A DNA stretch of 64,000 nt. Origin: Rhododendron vialii. Its lineage: Eukaryota > Streptophyta > Magnoliopsida > Ericales > Ericaceae. Of the stretch, positions 10,848 through 22,800 are shown piece after piece. Every line of letters begins with the position of its first letter. Position 1 is the first letter of the stretch. The position numbers were made by a program, and so were the translations under genes. The notes below the pieces were generated by a model. It ran no database searches. It was not told the origin of the DNA and worked only from the letters and a program-made list of their open reading frames with translations. The stretch covers positions 27,047,001 to 27,111,000 of the forward strand of contig NC_080568.1 in the NCBI RefSeq assembly GCF_030253575.1, given 5' to 3'.

Positions 10848-13260
10848 ATGTTGGACTCTGAAACAAGACAGGCATCTGCAGTAATGGAATCAGAACACAA
10901 GGCCACCCCTCCTAGTGGTTTGAGGATGCATCATAGTTCTCATGCCAATGGTGTTGATCTTTCCACCTCAGGGGAAAATTTAAGATCCTCATCCTCTAAA
11001 TCATCCTCTTCCTCACCCGACTCTCCCTTTGATGATGCATTCCAAGATGATTACTTTGAAATCGGTGATTCCGGATATGGTGAAAAGAGTATTTCTGGAA
11101 GTTCAATACCTAAAGATGAACAATCAGATCATGGACAGAAGAAATCAACAGAGTCCCCTCCAATCCAGGCGATGGACCACATTGGGGACCCATCACCGTC
11201 ACACAGGATTCCATCTTCAGTATTTGCAAGAACAAAATCTACGACCCCAGTGGAGTGGAGTGTAGCTTCCAACGAGTCACTTTTCAGCATTCAGATGGGA
11301 AATATGAGTTTTAGCAACGACCCTATGTTTTGGCGATCCGGAGAGCTGGGATTGCCCGGTGAAAGTACCACGTCTGCTCAAATGTTCAACTTCACACCTA
11401 ATCAACCCCCAATAAATGGACTGACTGGTATGGGTAAATCAAGTGAGGGTAATGTGGCTGAAGCAGCTGTTGAAACCATGCAGGAGGTCATACGGGAAAA
11501 TGCAGAAGCTAAAAGAAACAAAAAGTTGTTTCTTGATCCTTGCGTTTCGGGCCGCTCTGACATCAGTGGTGCTAGTACCCAATCTTTTGCGTTTCCCATG
11601 TAAGCTATGCTGACCGCCCCTTCAACTAGAAAATATGAGGTTTTAGCTTCTACTCATGGACAAGTAATTGCTACTAATATTATATAGCTCCCATTTGAAA
11701 TTTTATTTCCTTTGAAGACAGCTATATTCCATCCTGAATTTAACTGGCATGACCCTTACATGTCCATATATTTCGTGTCAAGATTTTTTCATGCATTAGA
11801 TATTTCGTGAATTAAGCATGGTAAACATACATTTTTGTGTGTTTGAATATGCACGTTTGCAAAGAGTTGGGGCGCAACATTCAGTTGATTTACGTGAAAC
11901 GCTTGATGGTCAGGTATGTGGAATTACATTTATGCAAGGTGTTTTTGTTTGTGTTTCTGCGCAAGTTTACTTTCTATGAAGCAGGGATATTCACACGGAA
12001 TAATTGTATGGCACAATAAGAAAACAAGAGTTAAATTAGTTATGAGAACGTACAATGTTACTTTCACATACCCATTTTCTTCTTCTTTAAGATGCACAGT
12101 TTTAATTATCTCTCTGCAATAAGATCCTCTCCCTATTCTTAGACTCTAGTTGCAACTTGCAAGTCTACTGTTGTGGTTCGGAATCCCAGAAACAAAGCTT
12201 CAACAAGTAGAAGCTTCCTGGCAAAGCTTCTGACAAAGTGGTGGACGCGAAGTGTTGGAAAACTATTTTGGTGCTATGTGATCTTGTGTATATTCCAATT
12301 TCCTTAAACTTTTCCAAATTTGTGAAGTTGCTTTCTAGTTCTTGCTACGTTCAGGAAGTTTCACATACATGTCCTTGAGGAGTATGGGTAGAATTACGAG
12401 TCTTTGGTCACACTTCAGAAAACAGTCATTTCTCAATTAATGTCCTATGTATATGCTGTTGGTGTGTACTGGGCATTCATACGATTTTGTAGATATAATG
12501 TTCTAAGTAGAAGATTTATTGCCACAGAAAAATATTTGGCTTCACTTGGAAATATATGTAAGAGTATGTATATATTTTTTGTTAACCTTTTCAGTAGTAG
12601 ATTGGTGTTACCGTGTTAGTTTAAATAGGTATTCTTTGTTTGCTTAGGACAAGGATAGAAGCTGTACTGATGATATTCATCCCTTATTGTGTTATTGTTG
12701 TTGGTAAGCAAAAGAACTATGTATAGAAACCTAGAAGATCAACGCTTGCATTTGCCTCATTAGTGCTTATCTCATTTGCGAGCAGGACAAGAAGGTTCGA
12801 GAGATGAAGTAACAAAGTTGAAAAAGAACTCTGAAAGACCGCCATTCATTTTTCTTAATAGAATTCCCATCTGGTAACGTGGTGTTAGGTTTCATTCGCA
12901 CATCTTCTGCATAAAACTAGTTGACCTGATGGCCTCTTTTACCCCATAGTCTCCCATTTAGTTGATTCCCATGATTTTAATTGTAAAGCTAGAACGTCTT
13001 TACAAAACAGTCTACAGCATTTGAAATACCTCTAAAATTGCAGATTGACAGGGGACGCTGGGAAATGGGGTTCATCGAAGAGAAGTGGTTCACCCAGGGT
13101 AGGCCCGGAGCACTCTCAACCCCAGACGCCAAAACAGCCACAACCACAGGCAGAGCAGCCACAGCCACAGCTGCAGCCACAGCCAACGGCTCATCAACCA
13201 CCTATCCCTCAGACCAACTGGTTTTCTTGCTTCACATGTTGCTGTCGACAGACTGGCTGA
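10848..13260 (+). CDS. Plant protein of unknown function, 322 aa, two coding exons
   Basis: Coding exons are 10848-11599 and 13044-13260. The first exon ends CCCAT before GTAAGC, and the second starts after an AAATTGCAG acceptor. Joining them makes codon 251 Ile and keeps one frame to the TGA at 13258, while unspliced reading stops at once at 11601. I do not recognise the family. The N-terminal third is Ser-rich (about 47-60) followed by an acidic stretch (61-73). A charged helical segment lies near residues 204-227. The second exon opens with LTGDAGKW, then a Gln/Pro-rich tract (about 272-300), and ends in a Cys-rich tail, NWFSCFTCCCRQTG (309-322), that might be lipid-modified or bind metal. 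No signal peptide or membrane span is seen, and most of the chain looks disordered. The start is the first in-frame ATG after a possible acceptor at 10830; Met13 is an alternative. The frame and splice are well supported; the function is not. Confidence 0.75.
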
Positions 13261-14334
13261 GATAATTTTCTTTGACAAAAAAGAAAAAGCTTGTAAGACT
13301 CTTCCCTTTAAAATTGCACATCCCTTGATTCCAACTCTAAATGGAATAATGAGTTAGAACTGAAATTTTATGCAGAAACCCCATGTGACTGATGTGGCAG
13401 TAACATCGCTTAGATGTCAATTTGTCATCCAGAATGGTGGTGGTTTTGGTTTTGAAATGAAAAGGAACACGAAAAGGCAACATCATTCTGTATGAGATCC
13501 ATGTATGAAATTTCTATTTGTTCGCATTTACTTTCACTGAACAGATGGTTGTGGGAATTACTCGGAACTTCTTGATTGAAAAAGATAATAGCCATAAAAA
13601 TATACAAGGAAGTGTTTCTTTTCTGTTAGTTTCGTACATAACATGCTTTTCTTCTTCTGTTTGGTGGTTTCAGGTATATAGTTTTTGTAGAATGCAGAAA
13701 GAAAATATATGCAGCCTATGGAAGCAGGATTCTTTTCCCTGAATACTAGTCCACTTCTGGTTTCGGAAGGGTGAAGGAATTTTTTTTGAGGTTAATATGT
13801 TGTTCGATTCAAACATGGATGCCGAGGTGTAGCTGTTGAGAATCTGGACATGATAGCATTTTGTAGAGTCCTTGAATCGTCATTAGCATTTAGTTTTGTC
13901 TTCCATTTCCCTGTTGATTATGTATAGCGGAATATCTGAATTCGACAGAGGGTTTGACAGCAATTCCGTACGCACAAAAAAGAAGAGCAAAAATAAATGG
14001 CGAAGGGGACTAGCTGGTAATCAATCCAGATAGTTTGTATGCTTACAGCAGTTGATGTTACTATGTAGCCTTATTGCCCTTTCTTTTACTATTCCCTTGT
14101 GTCTCGGTTTCATTTCATGAAAAAACCAGTCTTTGCTGTAGTCCAGTTCAACCAAATTATCATATTCCGAAGTACCCAAAAAAAAAAAAAAAAAAGTTCA
14201 ACCAAATTAGCATGCGATGTAAGCCTCTCCACTTGTTTGGTTGGTTAACTTGTGTGCGATCAAACTAGGAGTAGTATTCAGCAGAATGTTTCCTAATTGG
14301 CATTGGGTCCTCGGGACGCAAATATATATGTAAT
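13261..14334. other. 3' flank of the 322-aa gene
   Basis: Probably contains the 3' untranslated region at first, then spacer. No further coding exon is evident. Confidence 0.4.
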
Positions 14335-14556
14335 GCAAATTTGGTTGAAAAAATAAGTACTTATTTCATATTTTCAAACTAAAAAATAATGCAAATGAAA
14401 AATAATTTTTCAAATTTTTTTTTGCACCACTCAAAAAATCTCAATAAGATCTATCAAATAAGATTTATATTACTAAAAAAATTATTTGCATGAACACATT
14501 ATTTTTGAAATTGAAAGTGCTTCTTAAAAAATAAGTATTTAAATAGAGTTCTAGAA
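14335..14556 (-). mobile_element. AT-rich MITE, copy A
   Basis: The reverse strand aligns with 39735-39900 across more than 150 bp (AAAATTATGTGTTTACG, TTTGATAGATCTCATTGAG and TTTGAAAATATGAA are recognisable in both). The ends carry AAATAAGTACTTATT-like sequence. Confidence 0.65.
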
Positions 14557-14807
14557 CACAGCATGTGGTGAGAAGCAAATTAACGGAGCGGGTAACTTGA
14601 TATCAAAAACTAAAAGTAAACCAGGAGGGAGGTGAATGGAATTTTAGAAAAGGTAGGGTAAGCTAGTGTATTTCTCAGATACCTCAAGGCTGGTCATTGT
14701 AAAAGGTAGGGTAAAAGTAAAAAATTCAGGAAATTAGGAATTGGGGTTTGGGGGTTTGTGGGGTTCAAATACATTTTCATAGGATATTGATTAATTAATA
14801 GATTGAT

Positions 14808-14829
14808 GATAGATAGATAGATAGATAGA
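14808..14829. repeat. GATA microsatellite
   Basis: About five and a half copies of GATA. Confidence 0.85.
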
Positions 14830-14899
14830 CGAGATTTTAGTCCAAGAGTATGGCATATGCGGTTAACGGGGAGTTTCTCACTGCAGTTTATCCAAAGTT

Positions 14900-15215
14900 G
14901 AATTCCTCACCTTCTTCTATCCTCCCTCTATTATTGACGTTCATAAGGCTTGTATGTGCGATGGTAGAGTCCTGGGGTGAGAGGAATTTTATTGTCTAAT
15001 CAGATTCCAAGAGGATAATTGAGAAGCTAAATTCAGGTTCTTCCAAAGAATTGGGAAATTGGGGCCATAGTTGATGATGTTTTTTCTTGGTGTAGTCGCG
15101 AGATGCAAATACGTGCCTTGACGTCTTACCCCCTCCCCCATTGCAGTTTTTCTCACTTTCCTTTGTAATTTGTTGCGTTTGGATCTTGAATGAGATATCA
15201 TCTTCTTCTAAAAAT
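14900..15215 (+). pseudogene. LINE relic: RNase H end and 3' tail
   Basis: Plus-strand reading gives RLVCAMVESWGERNFIV, a stop, SDSKRIIEKLNSGSSKELGN and, after a shift, VDDVFSWCSREMQIRALTS. This is the pattern of the RNase H domain at the end of plant L1-type LINE ORF2. It is followed by TTTGTAATTTGTTGCGTTTG and an A-rich tail. Stops and shifts show it is dead. Confidence 0.7.
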
Positions 15216-15233
15216 AAAATAAAAAAAACTTAA

Positions 15234-15675
15234 TAGCCTTGTGAAATGAATATTAGTATGTGTTGTACTATTCGTGATCCATGGCGTTGAGAAAATGCTT
15301 AAAGCCACATATTTTTGTTAGGTGTCTTTTAGACTACTTGATTGCCACGGCTTCTTAGTCATGGAAAATGCTCACAACATGCAATTCAATGAAAAAAAAA
15401 ATACATAACCAAAATTGAATGATTAATAAGTCTCCAAAATTTTGTCACGAAAAAGAATTTAAAGTGAAGAAATGATGAATTCCTTTTTTCATTAACCTAA
15501 CACTATTCACCAATTATTTTTTTCGAAACTGATTTTCAAGAAGTTACGATAAATATCGATGCAATTATATGCAGTAGTGCGGATTCATCGTCATTGTTAT
15601 GGGAGAGAGGGGAGGTCCATTCCTGAAATTTATGAAGGCTGTGAATAGTCCATCCACTCCTACTTTGTTTATCCA
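15234..15675 (-). pseudogene. Broken duplicate of the GDPD last exon and its 3' flank
   Basis: This block aligns almost base for base with 18099-18585, which covers the GDPD last exon and the DNA beyond the stop. Shared landmarks are a CCATGGCGTTG motif, the GATTGCCACGGCTTCTT stretch, and the exon sequence GAGAGAGGGGAGGTCCATTC. The copy lacks about 40 bp that include the stop region and about 13 bp inside the exon, which shifts the frame. No other GDPD exon is found nearby, so it is a partial local duplication and not a second gene. Confidence 0.85.
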
Positions 15676-15724
15676 CACCTACAAAATTTCAAGTCGCTCA
15701 ACTGAGACCTATTACAATAATAAA

Positions 15725-16083
15725 AAGAAAAAGTCAGACAAAATACAATTGAAGTACCAGCGGGGTCGCCAATGCTCATTGGGACGTTGAATGAGCTTCG
15801 ACAAGAAACATGTGATTGTTTGTCATCGCTCGGGCCCGAGTACAAGCGACCCAAGTACGAGCGAGGATCATGTCCTTTGTCGACAAGTCTCAATTCGAAC
15901 CCGATTGCCCAAAGAAAAAGTCAGACAAAATTCAATTGAAGTACGAGCGGGGTCGCCAATGCTCATTGGGACATTGAATGAGCTGATCGACAGGAAACAT
16001 GTGATTGTTTGTCATCGCTACCCAAGTACGAGCGAGGATCATGTCCTTTGTCGACAAGTCTCAATTCGAACCCGATTGCCCAA
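15725..16083. repeat. Tandem duplication, two copies of about 170-187 bp
   Basis: AAAGTCAGACAAAAT, GCGGGGTCGCCAATGCTC, AACATGTGATTGTTTGTC and CGAACCCGATTGCCCAA occur in the same order in both copies. Copy 2 lacks about 15 bp around CGGGCCCGAG. It directly follows the GDPD exon duplicate. Confidence 0.85.
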
Positions 16084-16444
16084 TTTTGCATAAATTATTT
16101 CTCGACAACTTCCTAACTTTCCCAATGAGTTTTGGCCATTAATGAAAGAAATTCCTAGAATTCTTTGTTTAAGATGCGTCACCAACCAGTGACGTGATCT
16201 CATTGACGACCTTCTTTCATCGAATCTCATCTGAACTAATCAGTCCAAATCAAGGACAATATCAACCTTATAATCAGAACCAAGAAAGTGATATTTTGCG
16301 ACGGACTCCCGGTTCTTCAACGGCAACGATGAAGGCATCAATGTGGCTTTGATTGCGACGAGATTGGGCTACAACAGAAGGTTCCCGAGGTGGAGCTTTG
16401 CCTTCCAAATGTGACCCTGCTTCCAGAGTGCATGCTTAGGCTAT

Positions 16445-16806
16445 TAGGAGCTTCACCAATTCTTACCCATTTTATTACCCATACCCAAAATTTGAGTAAA
16501 AAGCTTAAAAACCTATTTTCAATATCATATATCATACCCTGATACCCATTCGCCCACCCATTTTCCAACCCAACCATTTTCCAACCCAAATTCGAGGAGA
16601 CTCAAACCCATACTTATTTTTTTCAAACCTACTTTTCACTCTCATTTACAAGTGTGCCACTCATTAATTAAAAGTGTGTCATTCAATAATAAATTACGGT
16701 AAAATTATGGGTTTTGCATTGGAGATGTTTTACACAAATCAAGCTTTTGACCTAAATCTCAACCAAAATTTGGGTAAAAAAAATAGTAAGGGTTGGTGAT
16801 GCTCTA
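16445..16806. mobile_element. Harbinger-like MITE
   Basis: The left end TTAGGAGCTTCACCAATTC and the inverted right end TTAGAGCATCACCAACCC match, and ACCCAAAATTTG lies inside both ends. Target duplication is not exact. A similar end, GAGCATCTCCAAC, occurs alone at 50174. Confidence 0.55.
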
Positions 16807-17059
16807 AGACCATCTCCAGCAGCCTAGGTTGTTGGAGATTTCCGGCAAGCTGGCTAGATTTACTGTCCAATAACACAACCAGCACATGTACACTAGACAC
16901 CTCTCAAGGACACGGTAACACTCACTCACTCATGCCCTCTGACACTTGGTGCTCTCACCACACACGTCTTACAAATGACTTCACCTATCTCCTTTTTATA
17001 AGAGCTACAAAAAGTCTGTAGATAAGGAAGAACAATTCTTCTATAAAAGAGTTAAGAAG

Positions 17060-17225
17060 TCCCAAAAGACTCTGTCGTAATCCATAAGCTTCCGGAATAT
17101 TCTGAAAGTTTCTAGCATAACCCGGAACACTTTGGAGAAGTCCGGAAGGTACTAAACGGGTCCGGAATATTCTACAGGATTTTAGATAAATCCAGAACAT
17201 TCCGGAGACTTTTAGAGAGTTGGTG
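17060..17225. repeat. Short imperfect repeats of a CCGGAA motif
   Basis: TCCGGAATATTC-like units recur about every 30-35 bp (near 17092, 17128, 17144, 17160 and 17190). Possibly part of an old LTR or a degraded minisatellite. Confidence 0.45.
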
Positions 17226-17320
17226 ATGACTCTCAACATGAATTTCCCGAGAATTATTCGGGTACACGGGACATTATCTACGACATTGGGTATGATTTTG
17301 TTAGCAAAAACACTTCAAAC

Positions 17321-17654
17321 ACATAGACTTTTTACACAGACATTGTACATATTTTTTGTGGGGCCCACTACGGGGTCCCACATTTTTTAAGGAACCTTGT
17401 AAAAAATCAGCAATCAGATACCGGTAAAAGGTTAGATCCAATCTTACAACTTTTCATTCAAATTTTAATCCGAAATTCTAAATGAAAAGTTATAAGATTG
17501 GATCAAGCACTTACATGTATTCGATTGAGCTGATTTTTTATGAGGTCCCTTAAAAAATATTTTAAAATTAATGAATGACTCAGATCATTTTTTGGAATCC
17601 CATAGGGGGCCCCACAAAAAATTTGTGGAATGTATGTGTAAAAAGTGTCTATGT
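17321..17654. mobile_element. Foldback MITE
   Basis: The two halves are inverted copies: ACATAGACTTTTTACACA and TTTTTTGTGGGGCCC on the left match the reverse of the right, through the GATTGGATC/GATCCAATC blocks to the centre near 17470. Confidence 0.75.
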
Positions 17655-17849
17655 GGGTAGAAGGTTCTTTGGTTATTATAAGGTAGTCTTGGGATTGTTG
17701 ATTTTGCTTTTAGAGTCCGTGATTTGGAAGTTGGAGTTAACAGTTGAAATTGGATAGATGGCGGCAAAGGGTCCAGGGTTTACCAACTGAGTCAGATATT
17801 GTGGTGAGTTCAGGGATCACTCGGAATCAACTCAATCTAGCTCATGGTC

Positions 17850-18065
17850 AACAGAATACAGCTGGCAGTTTAATTTGTTGGCGTATAGTTCGTTAGTGTG
17901 CTGTGGAAGTTTTCTCTGTCATCTGTAGTAGTAGTTAGTTGCCTAATTTATGTTTAGTTGAACTAATCTCCGTATAAATAGACGAGCTAGGCCCTTGTAA
18001 TCGAACTGCAAGTTGAGTTCCACGTAATTAAATCAAAACTAGTTCTCTCTCTCTCTATAAAAGTT
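17850..18065 (+). mobile_element. LTR fragment with TATA box
   Basis: TATAAATA at 17973-17980 is followed by AGGCCCTTGTAATCGAACTG and an A-rich stretch, a layout common to plant Copia U3/R regions. No matching LTR, primer site or coding part is seen. Confidence 0.45.
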
Positions 18066-18245
18066 GTTATTATATCGCCTCTGAGACGCGAGTCGCGAGC
18101 CTCTGAAATGCATATTAGTAGTATGTGTTGGACTATTCGTGAACCATGGCGTTGTGAAATGGCTTAAAGCCACATATTTTTTAGGGTGTCTTTAGACTAC
18201 TTGATTGCCACGGCTTCTTAGTCATGAAAAATGCTCACGACATGC

Positions 18246-18266
18246 GATCCTCAGAAAAAAAAAAAA
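18246..18266. repeat. Poly-A run in the GDPD 3' flank
   Basis: An A run of about 14 bases downstream of the GDPD stop, in DNA also present in the partial copy (15391-15400). Confidence 0.6.
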
Positions 18267-18426
18267 AAATATGCATAATCCAAATTGAATGATTAAGGCT
18301 CCAAAATTTTGTCACAAAAAAGATTTCAAACCGGAGAAATGATGAATCCTTTTGTCAACACTATCCACCAATTATTTTTTTCGAAACTGATTTCCAAGAA
18401 GTTACGATAAGTACGAGGAAACAATC

Positions 18427-19813
18427 TCAATGCTTTCTATAGTTTGACACCATCGATGCAATTTTATGCAGCAGTGCGGATTCGTCGTCATCGTTATGGG
18501 AGAGAGGGGAGGTCCATTCCTGAAACTTATGGAGGCTGCCGGTGAAGTCTGTGAAGAGTCCATCCACTCCTACTTTATTTATCCAGTAATCATATTCGGC
18601 GTATGGGTCTTGATTGAAGTAAAAGTGTAAGAAAGAGTTCTCGTTCCGGTAAGTGTATGGATGGACCTGAAAAGATGACAGATTAAAATGGCTAAACTAA
18701 AAAAGAAACAAAGCATGGAAATTTAGAATAAACCAGGTAATGCAGTTAATTAGCACATATGCATAGGTAGAAAAATGCATGTTTGGACTCAACCGTATCC
18801 AGTTTCCTGCAGATTAATTACATTAAGACAGAAGAAAAAACCTTTCAAGATATGCAAAATTCTGCATCAATCTGGACTTTATTCTCTCCTATCCTATTTC
18901 GACTGTTTTACGTATTATCCGATGAATGCGACTATTCTTTGGATGTTCAACATATCCATTCGGCTTTTACATCTGCAGAAGTGGAAAGTCCATTTTCTGA
19001 CAAGCTTTTCCATCAGTCAGTCGAAGCAAGTGAGAAGTTTATGAAAGCATCGAATATTCAAGGTAATTAATCCTATGAATCAGATTGCAGTCCATATATC
19101 CCGTATGTATGCCTACACAACATTAACTCCCATGTGGCTCTTGAGGGCGAACATTGTGCAATGGATATCAGCAATATATAGACATGTGTTTGGATCATCA
19201 ATATGAAGAGAAAAAGCTAGATTTATTGCTAGGAGGTGCTCCCGATCCTTTTTTGCCTTTCTCTTGGTGAATCCCTCCTTAAATCCATCATCTACACCTG
19301 CCCTCTATGGACTTCAGAGTCTGTGACTCGTGAAATACCTGGTCAGCATTTTGTGGTGGTTCTTTGGTTTTTCTAACCTAATCACTTTTAAGGACATTCA
19401 CATGTTTGCTTTAAGTATTTCAGAGAATTTTCTTCTTATTACTAATTATAATGTCCATGGGCAAAAAGAACTTCTTTTTTTTCCCTAATTAATCCTTTTT
19501 TTTTCTTTTTTTTTTAAGGACATTCACATTCACAGGTTTGCTCCAGATCCCTTTTTTTTTTCTTCTTCTTATTACTAATTTTTTGTCCATGGACAACCAC
19601 TGTGGATCATGACAATCCAATTATCACCTTATTAATGATGGCCACTATCCTTGTTTTTCTCTCGAATTTTCCTGGTCTGCCAGAGAGAGGTGCTAGGAGC
19701 AAGAATTGAAACGCAAAACTCGAGTATATTTCTTGCATTGCAATGTGATACACAGAAAAGAAACAGATAACAAGAAACTGCAGACATAAGAGATGAACCT
19801 GATAAAACTATGC

Positions 19814-19860
<47 letters not shown>

Positions 19861-22800
19861 AAAACCTGTAGGTTACGAGCGTGTGCTCTAGTGACAAGAT
19901 CAGTTGGTGTTTGCAAGTAGTTATTCTCAACAGGTACCACTGTATCCTTCCAAGGTCCAATTCCCATAACATAGTCCTTGATGAAGTCAAGGTAAGCATC
20001 CGAAGTGATTTCCGAATACGACTGCATATGTCAACAAAGATATTAGTTTCAGAACAATATAACACAGTCCTAGATTTCGAAACGAACATGGTATCATATG
20101 AAGCACACATCGGAGATAGTGACCCATACTAGAACTTGCATAAACCAGTAAGAGAATTTATAAAAATGGCCTGAATGTGTAATTTACTACTTTCCCAAAA
20201 GGAGAATAATAGAAAATATAGAGAAACCTGATTTGTGTCCTGGGTTGGCATCGTAACGTTATCTATTAAGAAGACTTTGGGAAGGTCTGTCAGGTTTGAG
20301 ACATAGATAAGAGAAGTTGGAGCGAATGACTGGATAAATGCAGGCTGTTTCAACCATTCTTTTGACATATACGAGCCTTTATATCCATTCTTCTTAAGAA
20401 TCTCCACAAATTTGTCCTCGAATCTCTTACTGTCTGACCATTTCACCTGTTTCAAAACAGCAGTTCTCGGTAAACATAAGTTCTCGATTCAGTTCCATCA
20501 GTCTCCCTATTTGCTAGTAGTTTTTATAACTCGGTTTGCAAAACGATTATCACATACTATTTTTTGGAAACAAAAGCCCTCTTCTTTTTCATATGTTATT
20601 AATCTATTCACTAAATTCTGGAAACGTATTTTTGATGATTTCTACGACTGAGTTTGTTTGGAAAATTGACAAATAAATAAATTTCTGATTCTACAACCTA
20701 AATTATTAGATTCTTGATTGATTCTAAAATAAACATCCAAACAAGATCGTAGTTTTTACAAAACTATCTTCAAGCAACATTCACTGTATAAAAGTTTACT
20801 CACATGCTGGTTGATAAGCACTGGACTCTTGATCTCGGGATAAATTCCAACAACTCTCGGCGCGTCCAGAGCAATTGAAATGAACTCATCAAAAGTAATG
20901 ATCTGATATTTTCCTGCATAGTAAACAAATAACAGAGACCTGAGGAAACTATTGCCTTACTTTTGTTATTTTGTTACCATTTCCTTTACCAACTACTTAA
21001 AGAGAACTTATATCTGATCCTACATATTACCAAATTCGAATTTAATTCGTTACCAAATAGTTTCAACTTCGATTAATTTGTTCACAGGAATTTGCGTCAA
21101 AAAGACATTTGTCTAATTTAAATGTTCATCTTTCTATTCAATCAGTCAGTTTAGTAACAGAGCTATAAAATACTCGTACGAATACAAGACCTTTAGACAA
21201 ATCGAAATCTAGAATTAAGTTGTGAGGTCGAAGTTAAACTGTTGATTTAATAACTAAACTTGCATGATTAGTCGAGGTGCGCGAAAGCTAGCCCGGACAC
21301 CTAAGTTATCAAAGAAAAAATTATAGTAAAAAAAGCTAAACTTGCGCCCACGAACACTAAACAAATGGTCTCCTTTACATGACACAGCACAGACAGGTAA
21401 TCCATTCTCAAATTTCCCTGTCAGGTTATATAGTGAGGCACAAAGTTACAAGTTAAAGAAAATGTCATAAGATATAAAAATAACATCTTGGAACTACTTG
21501 GGTTCATGCTAAGATATTCTGAAGGGAACTAACCATTATACTGTTGATCCCGGAAGGGGCATCTCTGCTTCACCCGCAATGTCTTTAGCTCTTTCAGTGT
21601 GAAATCAACTGCGCCATAGTTAAGAAATATTCATTCAAGAGTCCACTCACAATGTCCTCAGTGACCGCATAAAATCAACTTCACAAGCATTATTACAACA
21701 CGTGTTTTAGATAAAAGAATTTACCAGTGAAAAAACCAGTTTTGTTAACCCCTTGGACATCATAGGTCCTTTTACGGTTGGCAAACTCCTTGTGTTCTGC
21801 TACATCAGTTGTAGCGTCAAGGGTTTCATCATGGAAGCAAATTAGTGCACCGTCTTTGGAAGCTAAGATATCTGTTTCTATGAAGTCTGCACCCTCTTCA
21901 ATAGCTCTCTGCAACAAATTAGTCATTTTTTCAGTAATGATGTTTATAATCTCATAGCATACCGAAGACAACGATCAACAGGTTAAAAAGTAAAACTAAA
22001 GGATCAATTCCAAAGGTTTAAAAACAAGAAAGACAAAATCACGAATTTTTGGATATTTTGCGGAACCCCAAAACTGCCAGTTAGTAGCACTAATTTTATG
22101 GGATAAGTATAGCATTCAGCCTCGGACGTAACATAAACACACTTATACAACTGCGTTAACCCTATTGGACTAGTAGTAAGACAAGTTGATCGGCTTAGGG
22201 CCAGTACATATTTATCAGATCATCTAGATAATCAAAACAGGCAAACAAATTTTACAGATGTTTGAAATTTTATATTGTGGGGCTTACCATGTATGCAGCA
22301 GCTGTTTCTTCAGGAATCTCTCCATTTGAACCTCGATGTGCAATGTTAAATGGGCGAAAAGTCTGCAGAGGCTGTCTGTTGATTTTGCTTGGTAGTGGAT
22401 ACAAAGGCCTTGCGGAACATTTAACAACGAGTAACAACAAAATAAAAGGGAGAACGCCTGCGAGTCAATTATCGGAAGAATGTATCAACCAACTTTGCAA
22501 AAAATAAGCATTCTCACTAGCATGCAAAGTTTCAATGACTACGTTAAAATGAAAAAAATTCCCCCTCAAAAGCATGAGTAACATGCATTTGTCTGGTAGT
22601 TTGATTGGTTACAGAATTACAAAAAACGGGATTATCTAATCCGAAACTGATATTACTTACAAGAATTGTGAATTCAACCTTAAAATCAAAGAAACCTTTT
22701 TCTTTTTATAACCAAGTGTCCATGGCAGCTTACTCATGCATTGATTAATCCCAGGGACCAATCCTACCGTCCACTAGCGGGGGCCCATTTAATGCCAGAG

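Noticed and set aside
13038..13265. Ala/Thr-rich frame MQIDRGRWEMGF...
   Set aside because: It is the wrong frame of the second exon of the 322-aa gene; the Gln/Pro frame continues the first exon after splicing.
15669..16093. Frames with repeated HVIVCHR sequences
   Set aside because: The repeat comes from the DNA tandem duplication at 15725-16083; no protein family fits.
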